Counted from the first letter of the stretch, positions 33,551-45,904 are shown. The stretch: DNA of 64,000 nt from Diphasiastrum complanatum (GCA_029204225.1 CM055103.1:54967054-55031053); one strand, 5' to 3'. The notes: a model not told the origin generated them from the letters alone. Translations and numbers: made by a program.

Positions 33551-34684
33551 ATGTCTTCAAGTGGTAGGTCAAGTGGAAGGTCAAGTGGGAGACCATCTAG
33601 GAGAAGAGCTCGTGAGGAGCTCGAAGAATATAATCAAGAGTGGTTTGAGAATCTATCTCCTCACCAAAGAGAAAGAATCAAAAATCTTGTGTTATCTTCT
33701 TCGGGTGAATCATCCGAGAGAAGAGCTTCCGAAGATACCCCTTCCCAAGAATCGTGTAGTGTGTATTATGATCTTAATCCACGTGGTGGAGTTAAAAAAA
33801 ATACGCGTGGCAATGTAGTTCATGCCTGTTTGCAAAATTTAGTTGCTTTATATTTTGGTAAAGATTACATGATTGATTGGTCCTCCCAATTGCTTGAAGA
33901 CAAAAATAAAATAATAGAGACTTTATATTTTGAATTCCCTCAATTTAATGCTTTTAGTAGGACTTGGGCCTTGAATACAATGTGCCTTTGGATTCAAAAC
34001 AAAAGGCAATTGAAGATAAGAGCCGTGAGGAATCCCAAGATTCCCACGAAACCTGGATGGTGTTCTAAAAGGGATTGGAGGAAGGTGAAAGGGGAATTGT
34101 TGCAAACAATCCCCAAAAGTATGAACAAAAATGTAGGGCCGCCATCGAGAAGCTCTTGAAACATGGCCATAGTCACTTGGGATTGGGAGGAAGGGGCAAT
34201 CTAGAGGCCCAATTTGTAAGTGCAATATTTTTTAGTATGATTTTATTTTTGTAGTGAGATTGTTTAATGTTTTTTTATTGCTAAACTATATTTTATTGTT
34301 AAACTATGTTTTTTTGTTGAATGTAGCTTAGTGATTTTGGAAGACACATGACCGCCGCAGAGTACAAACAAGGCTACGATCATGGATATGTCGGCCTTAA
34401 GGCTTTTATGGAATCCCATGGATTGTTTCCAATCGTAAACTCTTAACCTTTATTGTTTTGTGATTGTTTACTTTGTGGTTTACAAGTAATTTTAATCTCA
34501 ATTCAATTAAATCTTTGATTCTATTTTGTAGAGAGGCTCTACAACTTCAAGTGTTCATGATGTGGAAGAAAATGTGGAAAATGTGGAAGAGAACGTGAAT
34601 GAGAGCGAAGGGGAGTTTGAAGATGTGGACACTAACGTACACTTACAAGATGGATGCGAGGAGGGAGGAAGTGATGATGAGTAG
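33551..34684 (+). CDS. Ptta/En-Spm-like transposon protein, three exons
   Basis: Start ATG 33551 after a pyrimidine-rich leader. Exons are 33551-34215, 34327-34434 and 34532-34684, with clean GTAAGT/TGTAG and GTAAAC/TGTAG introns, phase 0 at both. N-terminus is Ser/Gly/Arg-rich (SSGRSSGRSSGRPSRRRARE). The middle (residues about 70-180) has GGVKKNTRGNVVHACLQ, YMIDWSS, IIETLYFEFPQF, RTWALNTMCLWIQNKRQ and KRDWRKVKG. That order resembles the plant Ptta/En-Spm family, where W..vp...K..iw..v...F is followed by a basic WK..R segment. The C-terminus is acidic (VEENVENVEENVNESEGEFE). One frameshift between 34069 and 34158 separates the front frame from the splice-compatible frame. Flanking palindromic motif arrays suggest a TNPA-like DNA-binding role. 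Confidence 0.6.
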
Positions 34685-35440
34685 AGATTTTTAAATTAAA
34701 TGTAAGGCCTTGTAGAAGGCAATGTAAGAAGAGAGAATTTATTCTCTCATCAATGTACCTTTTTTTTAACTCAATCAATATAATGTTTTGGCATCACATC
34801 ATTCTTGCAAAAGTTTTGAATGCATATATTTTTAATTTATGAATGCAAATGTATAGTCTACTGAATGCACATCTATTGATTGCAAATGTATCTATTGATG
34901 TATTCAATGCAATGTATAGTCTATTTAATGCACATCTATGCAATGCAAATGTATCTATCTATTGATGAATTCAATGCAATGTATCTATTTTAGCACATAA
35001 TTTGCATGCTAGAATGCACAATAGAAAGTAATGTAAAGCACAATGGAAAGTAATGGAAACCACAATATAATGCATCAATAGATAACACATTAAGTTATCA
35101 ACTAAATATCAAATGAATGAATGAAAATAAATGTGAATATACCTTTACTATTGTATCTCCATTGTTTTGCAATCTTTGTTTTTCCTTTTGCATGCAATTG
35201 ATCTTTGAATCCTTTGCAATGAAAGCTCTTTTTTCATTTTTCATATCCAAACCTACATCACAAACAAAAAAAGATCTTAAAACTTATGATCACAAAACAT
35301 ATACTATTAACATCCATCAATGAACTAAAAATCCTAAACACTATCAATCTTCACACTCACATTCATCGTCATCTCATTCTCACTCCCATCTCTACTCTCT
35401 TTTTTTCTCTCTCACACAACACAAAAAAAGGAAGTCACCT
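34685..35440. other. 3' flank of the Ptta-like gene, AT-rich with short repeats
   Basis: Contains several repeats of AATGCAAATGTATCTA and ATGCACATCTAT between 34830 and 34985. No coding signal seen. Confidence 0.5.
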
Positions 35441-35499
35441 CTAGTTTAGGAGCGAACCACATTTTGGTTCACGCCAAATGTTATTTTTTTGTCAAAAAA

Positions 35500-36030
35500 A
35501 TTTGCGTGGATTATCCACGCGTGGATAATCCACGCAAAATCCATAAACTTATCTGCGTGGATACCACGTGGATATAAAAACAAATTTATCCACGCGGTAT
35601 CCACGGCCTCAACTCTCTGGATTTTGCGTGGATAAAGCAAATTTCGCGTGGATTATCCACGCGGTATCCATGCAGTATCCACGCGCAAGCCGACCCTTTT
35701 TAATTTAAATTTTACTATGGCGTGGATAATCAACGCGTGGATTATCCATGCAAAATTAGAATTTCTATTTTCGGCTCAAGGTGTCGAAGGTTTGCCCGGT
35801 TGCCGATAGTCGGACTTGGAGTGGATAATTCACACATTTTGAATTTCACGACATCCGGCCGATCTACTGCCATAAATGACATTTGCGTGGAACATCCATG
35901 CGTGGATAATCCACGTGCCCGTATCCACGCATATATCCATGCCTATCCACGGCTATATCCATGCAAATTTTTTTTTGCCCGCGCGTCTTCCTTTGTATTG
36001 TGCATGGATATTTGCGTGGATATTTGCTAC
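35500..36030. repeat. Dense array of GCGTGGATAATCCACGC-type palindromic motifs
   Basis: About 20 occurrences of CGTGGAT or its complement ATCCACG in 530 bp, many arranged as GCGTGGATTATCCACGC or GCGTGGATAATCCACGC, with weaker CATGGATA versions. Examples are at 35514, 35554, 35626, 35646, 35720, 35735, 35885 and 36013. CACTA elements carry such short subterminal motifs in both orientations as binding sites for their TNPA-type protein. The array lies about 800 bp downstream of the Ptta/En-Spm-like gene. The Leu-rich frame over 35722-36177 is not a gene. Confidence 0.8.
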
Positions 36031-36199
36031 ATGTGTTCTTGTGGATGCTGCAAGCTCTTGATCCAGAAACTGCATTGTTTATGCCCGTTCGGTTGTCGTC
36101 GAGGAAGGGCTTTGTTGTTGTGCTTGCTGCTGTTGCGGCTGCTCTTCTTGCTGCTGCTGCTCCTCCTATATAGCTGATGTGTGGGCCATTTCCTCCTCA

Positions 36200-37551
36200 G
36201 CTTCATGCTAAGTGGCTGGATCATCCCGAGTCACTATTGGGCTGCGACTCCTACTCCTGCTTCTGCTCCCCCGTCTTTCTCTCTCTCATCAAGGGTGGCT
36301 AGTGCATCTCAATGGAGCAATGCAGTCACTCTGGGATCTCTAGCCATTTGTTTCATCCCTGCATTGGTTAGCCTTTGAACACGTATCAGAAAACTCGAAA
36401 GCTAAAAAATAGACCCTCTGACACTCGAGGGATGAAGTGGAGAAATGAGGACCCAAGCACCCTTATGTAGTGAAGGGTTCTATTTTTAATAAGTGTCCCT
36501 ATAAAGGTTTTGGCCTCTTTTCTGTTGGATTTTTTTTCTCTACTCTTCTAAATCCCATTTTGAATCTGCCTCCATTCATGGTGGATATTTACTCCCGTTG
36601 TCACGCAGTCTGCATATTTACATGCAAATTCTCACAGGCGAAGAAAAGATGATTCACTTCAGTGACGTCACCTCTTTATGCTCATGCAGCTGCACTAAGG
36701 TTGACGTCACCCCTTTCACGCCCATGCAGCTGCACTAATTGACTGAACAATGACAGCAGCCACCCACGATCTCTTACAGACAACACATCTACTCTGTACT
36801 TTCTTCATCTGCACACCTATAACATTTTGTATATATATTGGATACCAATTGAGTATTCACTGACAACAAAGAGGAAGAGCATGAGACGATTAGCTCATGT
36901 GTGTATGTTATCATCAAAAGCTCATCAGAGAGATATAGAAAAAGTAGATGCTTAATGCATTGATTCTTTATTGTCAATATTAAGATTTTCATTCCTTTTT
37001 ACACATTGAAATAAGTTTCGTAGAGCACACGATTTTGCCCGCCATTGTCTTGTGCTCTACTGCATCTTTGACATGTATATCTAATGTACTTAATCTGATT
37101 ATAGTTCTTTCTTCTACATTCAGATCTGTGTCAATGTTGCTATGCTTATTCATTCTATCTTATTTTTCTAGTTGCTCATTTTGGTAATCTGTTTTAGCGT
37201 GACTAATACTTAGTCTTGTCTTTTGCGAATCATTCGCAACTGATTATCAGTTGAGCCTGGTCAATTTGTCTTGTTGTTCGCGATAGATTATTCTTCTAAT
37301 GTTCAATTATATTTTGGCTACGTAATCAAGAACGACTGTGATTTCCATCACCACCATTCTGTTCGTTTTGGTAGACGTAGTCATGCTTAGGGAGAGAGTC
37401 GTTTAGCTTGTTCCATTGCGCACAAACATTTTCTGTTCGAGTTCGTTTCTCGTTCGTGTTTTGTTTCTCATTCGTGTTCGTCTTTCTTTCCGTTAAAGCT
37501 AATTTTTCGATTCACACACACGACACCCTCATTCATCCCTCTCTCCCAACG
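36200..37551 (+). repeat. Probable copia family D LTR (start not placed)
   Basis: The primer-binding site at 37552 fixes the LTR end at about 37551. A TATA-like GTATATATATTGG at 36830 suggests the promoter. No second copy in the window defines the left end, so the interval is approximate. No gene is present. Confidence 0.4.
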
Positions 37552-37564
37552 TCGTATCAGAGCC
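37552..37564 (+). promoter_or_regulatory. Primer-binding site of copia family D
   Basis: TCGTATCAGAGCC is one base from the initiator-Met tRNA site TGGTATCAGAGCC. It lies 144 bp before the gag start. Confidence 0.75.
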
Positions 37565-37707
37565 ATTTTGATAGCTTGATAAGCTTTCACAATACAAGAT
37601 TCTACTAGTCGATAGAGTAATCGTTTTCTTGTTCTATATTTCCAGCATCAGATTTTCACACTTAAGTCACTGATAGTTTCTCGTATCACTTAGACTATTT
37701 CTTCCAC

Positions 37708-38440
37708 ATGGATTCCCAAGGGAAAGCCAGTCCAATCATGGACAAGCTTGATGGAGCAAATTACCATCTGTGGAAATTTAAGATGAAAACTATACTAATG
37801 GCTAAAGAATTGTACGACATTGTTACAAGTGCAGAAGGAAAACCTGAAGCAGACGACGCAACAATTGCCAGATGGAAGCTGAAGGATGGAAAAGCTTTCA
37901 CGCTGATCATCCTCAACATCACGGATACCCAGGTCGGCCATGTTTTCTACTCCTCAAGATGACGAATGGTGATTCTCTCTAGAATCACATTAATCAATTC
38001 AAGAACCTGCTAAGGCAAATGGCCGCTGTCAGATCTGTCATAGACGATCAAGACGCAGTGATGCCAAGCTCATACGACAGCTGGGTGATGATCATCACGA
38101 CTCATCCAAAACTGACTCTTTCAAGAGTCATTACTACGTTGTTGCAGGAAGACACGCGAAGTAACGAAGCCTCAAGTTTCTCAGCTGACTCTCACGCCTT
38201 GTACACCAACAAGAGCATGACAAAGTAGTAGAAGAAGAAAGGCCCGAAGCAGTCGAAGCCAGACCAGAAACCAACTCAGCACAGAGAACAGTCGAATCCG
38301 CAGACAAAGAAGAAGTTGTTCTACAGATACTACAAGCAAAACAACCACGAAATCCAAGACTGCCGAATACTTCAAGCGAAGAACAACAACAAAGGGCAAT
38401 CGAATCAGGTGGCAAATGCAACTGCCGAAAAAATCAGAAT
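37708..38440 (+). pseudogene. Copia family D gag
   Basis: ATG 37708 opens a UBN2-type Gag: MDKLDGANYHLWKFKMKTIL, then KELYDIVTSAEGKPE and KDGKAFTLIILNITDTQ. The frame stops at 37962, and the later Gag helices continue in other frames. A relic zinc knuckle is near 38320 (FYRYYKQNNHEIQDCRILQ), with both first Cys positions replaced by Tyr. The region after 38440 loses similarity, so protease and pol are absent here. Copia pol of similar character lies at 48126-49395. Confidence 0.8.
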
Positions 38441-38449
38441 ATGTGGAAA

Positions 38450-40458
38450 TTCATCATACATAATTATTGTTGTTTTTTAAAACCACTCTGCCATGAAATT
38501 TTACAAATGTGTGCATCTTTTCTATTGATAATGTCACTTATTCATGAATTTGACACCAATGACTATTCTCCATAAACATTACATAAGAAATATCACAATA
38601 CTAGCTCATGAAACAACAACCTCCTGATCCTCCTCTCCTGCTACCTCTCCACAATACAACAAATGAAGAGGAATGAAAGTAATACTCTCAATAAAAATTA
38701 ATGAGCTAAGCCCTATTTACATCAAGTATGGAAGGTGATTTTCCTCTCCAAAGCCTTATCTAATGTGGAAGTTACATCTCTAATCCTAGCCTTACATTGT
38801 CACCAATGGCCAAGATGAGACATTGATTAATGTAGCCAATAGAATATAATAATTTGTGTACCACTTTAAAGAGATAACTTGAGCCTAACATTTGCACAAT
38901 GTTATCTTTCTAGGTTGGCCTCACATATTGGCCTAATTTGACACATTATCCCATGTGCACATACTCCCATAATGTGAATAGTACCACATTGGCGTAAGTT
39001 AACATTTGCAATGTTGGCCTAAGTTGCCATTTGCAAATCTTTAACAATAACTCATTGGTGTAAGTTGCCATTTCAATAATATTTTACATTCTCCCTCAAT
39101 TCAGCTTGGCTAATCTAACATCATACATGCTTACCACATTCAAGATAAGACTTCTTTGATGAAAATCAACTTCCAAGTGTCATGAATAGCTTTTTCTCTA
39201 AACACACAATCCTTTGCATGCTTGAAAAGGTACTTGATCCTGAAGCTTTATCCTCCTTGATGTAGCTCCTCTTTATTTAGGCCTCTTTTCTCCCTTTTGA
39301 TCAAAAATCTTTAGGCCTCTTTTCTCCCTTTTGATCACAAAGACCATCTATGCCAAAATAACTAGTGCAGAAATGTTTACTACGTTTTGCATTACTTCTC
39401 TAATCTTGTCATCAACAAAACTAAGATTAGATCCTATGAGGACAATTAATGCTTTTTTGTGGAAATAAGTGTCCTTTGAGGATGATTCACTTGCTTTAAT
39501 GCAAAGCTCACAATGTGCCTCTATAAATGTGTTTTACAAAGGAGTCTTTTGACTCATGAAATAAGATAATGATAAGATTTAGAAGAAGATGTATGCATAG
39601 CCCTAGTAACTTTTCAAGACAATTATGCAAAGCTTTGAATGAATCCATGAAAAACTTGATTAACCTCAAATAGAATTTGATACAACCTATTTGTGCCTAT
39701 TAGACTTATCTAAACTCAAAAAAGAGAGGTGACACCAGCTCTAGAAAATTAAGATCAAACTACGTGCTCAATATTAAACTACAACTCACAAATGCTAGAA
39801 TCTTGATCAACAAATCAGCCTCTCCAAATACGCCTTCGTTCCTTCGGGATCCAGATATTTGTGATCAGTCAATTTAGAATATGTATCACGTAGCTCATAA
39901 CTATGGAATGATGAAGATGTCTAATGGCATAAATGCACGACAACTGTTAGGCCCCTCTTAGAATTGTTGGGCTTTCTTTAGGACTTTTGAGAGTCAGTAT
40001 TGAAAATATGGAATTTGTCATGTGACTTCTAATGCAAAATACACGGTGTTAGACACAATATTGATGACCTGCATCCATATCATCTCATCTCCAATCCTGA
40101 TATTTGCATTTGCATATCCCTCCATGCATGGGTCTGAAAGTGGGCATTGCCTTACATCTGATAGAATTGGGAGCATTTGCCATTTAGGTCACAGGTGGAT
40201 TTTTGCAGGTATGAAGACACCAAACTGTTCAAAGATGCTGTGGTTAAATCCAATCCGGTTGCAGATGGATCCTAAGGGCTAAATCGATGGCCTTTGGGTA
40301 GGAAGTTGTTGAAGACATCTTACCAACTCACTGTGGTTAGCATCACCTAGCAAGGGTGCTGAGCCCACTAACTTGATCCACCACCAGGAGCTGGTCTGCG
40401 AAACCAGAGACTCTGGGTCCGCCGTATGGGGACCATACTACCCAGTGGTAGTCACCAA
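38450..40458. other. Non-coding DNA with short duplications
   Basis: Two kilobases with no supported gene. A 27-bp block around GGCCTCTTTTCTCCCTTTTG occurs twice at 39277 and 39311. The words TTGGCCTAAGTTGCC and TTGCCATTT recur at 38990-39090. The frame at 40022-40282 has no known domain. Confidence 0.45.
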
Positions 40459-40939
40459 TGTTAGCCGATATTTCCGCACAGAAAATCGGGCTAATATTGA
40501 GGTTTAAGTTTGCAATAATTGAAAAAACCGGCATGTAAAACCCGGTTATTAGAGAAAAATTGACACAAATTTGCCTTAGAACTGGGTCCCAGCCCGTCCT
40601 AAAGTGGCTAGACACAGTTTAAAAGTAAGAAACTGACTTTCAAAAAAATCGTCAAAAATATTTTGTGGTCAAGTTTTGTAAGACCGAGCCAAAAGTGTCG
40701 GTCCACCTAGAATTGAGTCCCAGCCCGTCCTAAATGAGGCTAGAGCAAATTTTGCGGCCTTAGAAATGGCCGGTAAATATTTTATGGCTTTTCAAAAAAA
40801 AAATGGCCAGTTGTAAAAAGTAGCCGGTATGACCGTGCTAAAATCTCACCATGTATCGAGTCCATTTTTTCTAATATATGATCACTCAGTGTATTTTTCA
40901 GGGAAACCGTGTTGTCGTGGGAGCCCTAGTCATGAATGC
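40459..40939 (+). repeat. LTR, family E, plus-strand copy (truncated)
   Basis: Starts TGTTAGCCGATATTTCCGCA and matches, as a reverse complement, 60082-60558 with few differences, including two CCCAGCCCG blocks and CCGTGTTGTCGTGGGAGCCC. Similarity ends at about 40939, where the 60-kb copy continues another 95 bp to its primer-binding site. This copy is therefore a truncated or solo LTR. Confidence 0.85.
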
Positions 40940-42480
40940 TGGAAAAGTCAACTTCAGTCAAAGAGCCATCAAAGAAAAATATTTATCGGACAAAACCCAA
41001 GTTGTGAATTATGGGCAATACTGAAAACTTGCAGAAACCCTAACGGGTAAAATTGGGCAAATTACGAGAAATGGGCAAAATACGCAAATCAGTCGGTAAT
41101 TCCGAGAAACCAAAAGCCAAGGGCCGTCGGGCCGTACCTGCTACAAAGGAAAGAAAAACCAAATGAAGGGCTAAAAGGAACAAAGGACCAAGAACCAAGG
41201 ACCAAGGAAATGGAGGGCACCTTAGGTGGAATAGGGGCTTGACAAAAGTCCTCAGCCACCTTTTGGATAATAAATGTAAACAAGACTTTAGGACCTAGAG
41301 GGCCTAAAAGATATTTTCTCTAGCTTTTGACTAAGAGGGCATCTTGGCTAGTTTTGGAAGGGGGCCTTAAATGACACCCTCAAGGAGGCCACTTGATGTA
41401 CTTGCCAATGGGTGTTGGACAAATGGACAAAAGGGCTTGAAGGGCATGAAAATTGGCAAAGCCTCATTTTGAATGGAGACACTTGGGATTTACTATAAAA
41501 GGAGGCCACTCTTTGTGTTAAGATATAGTTGATTGATAGTTGGGTGAGTTAGATGATGATGTGATAGTTTGATGTGATGTTGGTTGAGAGTTTTTTAGAG
41601 TTGAAAGCCTTTGGAAGATGGGTGCTTGCTTGAGAGATCTTTGTTGATGAGTAGGTTTGATTCCTTGTAAGTTTGGTTTGATGGATGGTTAAATGTGGTT
41701 TTGCCTTGTAGTATGCTTATGCATTGGTACAAGTATTGTCTTGCATAGTTGCTTATGGAGTGATGGATGTTTGGGGTTGAATGCTTGTTAGTGGATTGAG
41801 AGTAGACTCACTTGTAGTTGATAACAATGGATAGGTTGGGTGTTTGTGGTTTGGTTTTAGAGTTAGTGTTGAGAGTTAGTGTTGAGGGGGTGTGTGTAAG
41901 ATGTGTGTTGAGAGTAATGTGTTGAGACAATTGCTTTTGTTGAGAGTGATTTCATGGTGAGGGTTGGTTGGTTGGTTGTAGTCCATTGTCATACTAGTAG
42001 GTTTACATCTTGAATGAGTGTGATGGTTTGCTTGAGGGCTTGGTGTGAGTGATGGGTTGCTGATTTTTTTAGCCATTGCATCTTTCTGGCCTGTTTTTTT
42101 TTACAGACTTTCGGTTCAGTTTTCTCTCAACTGAACCGTTAACATTTTAATCGCACCGTTCATATTCCAGAAACTTTCATTTTCTTCATTTTCTCTTACT
42201 CGATTGGACATGCATAAAGTGGAGAAAACTGTGTCAACATGCCTGGCTCTGATTTTTGCTACAAGGTTCATGACTAGAGTTTCCATGCAACGGCTACCTA
42301 ATTGCACATTGAGGTGAGTTTTTGACTTGAACTTTCTTTCTAGTCACTTCCATTTCTTGAAGTTCTGTTTGTAAGCTCTTAACTTAAATTGGAATGGGAT
42401 GTGAGATTTGTAAGATAGGGTTTTACACTTTGAAGGAGGTTGTTATGAATCGTCTAAGGAAGTAAGCTTGTTGAGGGACT
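40940..42480. other. Non-coding DNA with LTR-like promoter features
   Basis: A TATA-like ACTATAAAAGGAGGCC occurs at about 41502 and is followed by 550 bp of G/T-rich low-complexity sequence (TTGATGTGATGTTGG and similar), resembling the R-U5 part of an LTR. No gene supported. Confidence 0.4.
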
Positions 42481-42756
42481 AATTACGTCAAGTTTTTCCG
42501 AGGTCCTATAAATTTAAGTGTTGCTGATGGCCCGACTGGTCATTTTTTGTTTTTCTGTCACTTGTGTAGAAGATGACGCTGTGTTTGAGTCCAACTAGAG
42601 TGACTTCAAGGAATCCAACACCTTCTTTTTGCTCTTTTTTGTCATTTTGGTGGGTTCATCCTTGTTGTCTTTCTTCGGGACTACTGTGACATTCGCCTCA
42701 TGGTTGCAAATATCACCATCTACTGTAGCTATCGCCTCTTGGGGTAGGTCACTCCA

Positions 42757-43364
42757 TCAGATCACCTGGTTGTAGTGTTGCTTCAACTGATTCTTCTTAT
42801 TCACAGGTGCCTTGGGTGGATCGATCCTTGAGACTTTCGCCATAGCAGACTTTTGTGGTGCTTGAGCTGGTACCTTCTTGGTGCCGTAACGATCTGGGTC
42901 CATGTGGTGTAGGACCTGTTCATCAGTCAGCTCAACCTCCTTATTATAAGTTAGAGCATGTTGTCGAGGGACTAGATTATCATCCACTGGGTTCTCAATA
43001 GGCTCCGCTGACAGCCATGCTACATTTATCATATTCACCCCAAATGTGATTGGTGTGTCCATAGTGTAACATTGGGTGAAGATGTACTCGATTCTGGATT
43101 TGATTCATATTGACATGCCTGACAGTCAATATTTTCTAATGCATCTGTCCATCTCATGACATCCATCTCTGAATGATAGTGACCTCCCTTGGCTGGCCTT
43201 GGGTGATCAATTGTATGATCTGTCGTGGATGATCCGTCACCAGCCTTGGGTGCAGTAGGCTTCACTGCCCATGTGGTTGGATCAACCTTTACAGCCTGTT
43301 CTCTGTTCTTGAAGGAGAGTTTCCCTGTACCCCAGTTGTGTACTCTTGCGCAGTCCTCAACCAT
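42757..43364 (-). pseudogene. Ty3-like element, region after protease
   Basis: Two overlapping minus-strand frames (43035-43364 and 42757-43062) follow the protease in the direction of transcription. They hold no catalytic motif I can name. The text is polar, with DGSSTTDHTIDHPRPAKGG and VELTDEQVLHHMDPDRYGT. In this element type a spacer between protease and reverse transcriptase is expected. No RT is seen before similarity ends near 42480. Confidence 0.5.
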
Positions 43365-43381
43365 GGTCTTCCCATCAAGAC

Positions 43382-43642
43382 TCAGTATGCAGATGGAGAT
43401 TCAGGTATATCCATGACTACAAAAGTAATCACAAACTGCATGTCTGCTATCTTGACGGGGATATCGGCAACTACACCTTTTGGTTTCACACAGGATTGAT
43501 CTGCTAGCTTGATGGCGAACCTTGCTGGCTTCAATCCTTGTAGACCCCATTTTTCATATAAAGTAGTGGCGATCAGATTGACACCCGATCCTCCATCTAC
43601 CACTGTCGCCTCGTCCTCGTATCTCTTGTGTTTGATTGACAA
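43382..43642 (-). pseudogene. Ty3-like aspartic protease domain
   Basis: The minus-strand frame reads ATVVDGGSGVNLIATTLYEK, with the catalytic D of the DGGSG motif near residue 17. It continues KLADQSCVKPKGVVADIPVK and FVITFVVMDIP, the second half of a retropepsin fold. The protease would cleave the Gag-Pol polyprotein. It lies downstream of the zinc knuckles at 44178-44576, in normal order. The frame is separated from gag by stops. Confidence 0.8.
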
Positions 43643-43767
43643 AGTGATGTTGTGTTCTTCACTTTCCCATGCTGCTCCAATGTGGAGGATGTTATTTGTT
43701 TCATCATAGTCCGCACAATATATGGGCTCAGGCGCTACTGGCTCCTCATCCGCTTTGGCCCATTCAG

Positions 43768-45119
43768 CTAGAAGGCTTTTCGCTTGTGGTGCAATCCGCA
43801 GTAGTTCCCCAAGTGGTAAACTAATATGGCTTGACAGTAAAGTGTGAGCCTTTCAGTGCAGGGTTCCTCGGGCTCCACCATGTGAAAAGGTGGTTCATGT
43901 TGGTGAAACCGATCATTTTGATCAGTGCGCAATGTTGAGCCCGTTTGCGGTTCCCATTCGACGCCGACTGGAGGGTCTTGGGATGGTCCTTGGTCTTTTT
44001 CCTCCGCTTGTGCTTTCTGTACCCAGTGTCTTATTTTCTGGTACTGTCTTCTCTCTTCCCTCACATTTGGATATGGAGCTGAAGTTGAGGGTTGGTCGTC
44101 AGTGACCGATGGTGGTGGTGAGGGAGCCACTTCCTCTTCTGTGCTCGCGTAACAGCTAACACAGGAGCGTGGAATTGTCAACCTTCCAATGGCATCCCTG
44201 CTGGAACTGCTGGTTGCTGTATGGCAATGAGGTTAAGAGGTGCACTGGTTCCATGTTTAAATGGACAATTCTTGTAACAGTGTCCATAACCACATTCTCG
44301 GCAGGAGGTTGTATATTGTCCCTTGTAGGGACATTCTGCTATTCTGTGTCCTTCGTCGCATGCGTAGCAATCGTAATTTCTGTCGCCTTGGTGCTGAGTT
44401 TGAGCTGCATAGGCCGAAACATATTCATTTATGGCAGGATCCATAAATGGTTCATCTGGTCCGTACCATTGCTGCTGCTCAGGTTGAGGTGGCATTTGCA
44501 TCTCTAGTTCTGTTGCTGTCAGGTTTACATGGGCCACTTGTTGATTGGCTAGCCCTGGTGGAGCAGGTAAGGCCATACGCTATGGTTGATTTGGTGCGCC
44601 GTACCTTGGTGCCGCGTTTGGTGCCCCTTGATGATAAGGATAGGAAGTCTGATAAGGACTTCTCTTATGTTGAACAATCCGGGGGTTAAATGGGCAAAAT
44701 GTCGTATCGTGCGATGCCGCATTGCACAAATGGCAGAATCTATGTGTCAGTCTTAGATTTTGCTTTAGGACTAGACACTCGTTCGTTGTATGGTTTTGTG
44801 TGCATACTGAACACCATACATTCTCTCGTCAATGATATTGTAGCTGGTTTGGTTCCGGTTGATGTGGAGTTACTGCTACAGTTCCTTGTAAGGCTTTCAG
44901 TTTTTGGTCAAACTGTGTCGTAAGTTGCTCTATCTGCTCTTTGTGTAATTTTGTCATTTGCTCCAGCAGCAATTCTGAGGATAGAGTGGATGCGTTTGAT
45001 GATGATGGTGCAATCGAGGGAGTAGGAGTGTGGGTGGAAGGATATTTGTTGTCAGATCCCTCATCCTCTTTCCTAATGGCATCTTTCATAGCTTCTTGTA
45101 GAGTAGTGTACTGCTCCCG
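43768..45119 (-). pseudogene. Ty3-like gag C-terminus with zinc knuckles
   Basis: Three minus-strand frames in order: 44829-45089 has a helical segment (LLLEQMTKLHKEQIEQLTTQ). 44178-44576 has two Cys/His knuckles, CYACDEGHRIAEC and CRECGYGHCYKNC, after a Pro/Gln-rich stretch. 43768-44181 is a charged linker (EERRQYQKIRHWVQKAQAEE). Together these form the nucleocapsid part following the gag domain at 45120-45704. The first frame is separated by a stop and a shift. Confidence 0.8.
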
Positions 45120-45704
45120 TCATTTCAGTTCTCTTCTGATGCTTTGTGGTAATCCAGATAGGAACCACATGATCACTGCATGATCGGGAGTCATGACTGC
45201 ACTGCACTCGAATCGCAGATGTTTTACCCGTTCAATATAGTCCCAGACCCTTTCTTGTTTTCCCATCTTGACTTTGCTTAGCAGGAGAAATGGGGCTTCC
45301 AGGAACTTTCTTGGTTTAAAGCACGTAATGAGAGCCGCTTTAACCGCTTCCCAGGTGGATTTCTCTTCCTTTGACAGGTTGAAAAACCAATCCTGAGCCA
45401 CTGCTATTAAGGACATAGGGAATAGCATCAGCTTCTCCGCAGGTGTCTGTTCGTCGTAGATTTCACAAGCTCGCTCGTAGATATGGAGGAATCGGATGGG
45501 ATCTGATGATCCGTCGTATTTTGGTATCTCCATCTGTGGTGCTCTCCGGACTGCTTGCAAGGGAGCGACATGTATGAGTTGGCCCATTGGATCCATTGGT
45601 GCTGGTTCCGGTTCTGCCTCTTGTTGCACAGCTGCTAATCTGGGAAGGTGTGGTGCCTGATTTGCTATCCTTTGTGCTATTGATTGTCTTGATCTCATAT
45701 TCAT
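45120..45704 (-). CDS. Ty3-like gag domain
   Basis: 194 codons from an ATG at 45704. It contains MEIPKYDGSSDPIRFLHIYE, AEKLMLFPMSLIAVAQDWFF, STWEAVKAALITCFKPRKF and MWFLSGLPQSIRRELK. This is the full retrotransposon-gag pattern of plant Ty3 elements. It is the structural particle protein. The start lies about 1.1 kb downstream of the primer-binding site at 46817, after a leader rich in a repeated motif. It ends at a stop directly before the nucleocapsid frames. Confidence 0.85.
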   Translation of the reverse strand: MNMRSRQSIAQRIANQAPHLPRLAAVQQEAEPEPAPMDPMGQLIHVAPLQAVRRAPQMEIPKYDGSSDPIRFLHIYERACEIYDEQTPAEKLMLFPMSLIAVAQDWFFNLSKEEKSTWEAVKAALITCFKPRKFLEAPFLLLSKVKMGKQERVWDYIERVKHLRFECSAVMTPDHAVIMWFLSGLPQSIRRELK

Positions 45705-45904
45705 CTGATGGTGGGTTCCAAAGTGATTGGATCTTGCTTATACAATAGAATGCAGTTTGGATCTTCAAGGATCTGATCGATCTGATTGGCTGGAAGTGAA
45801 TTTTAGGCCTTTTACGGTGGTTTTTCCTTGATAACTTTCTACTCCTTGCACTGATTGACCTGAGATTTTGACAGTAGCTAGATCTGATGCAGATCTTTCC
45901 ATTG

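Noticed and set aside
35500-36030. CRISPR-like array
   Set aside because: The repeats are irregularly spaced, palindromic and in both orientations, in a eukaryotic transposon setting. Spacer regularity is lacking.
35722-36177. 151-codon frame with a Leu-rich C-terminus
   Set aside because: It overlies the palindromic motif array and a CTG-rich low-complexity tract. Composition explains the openness.
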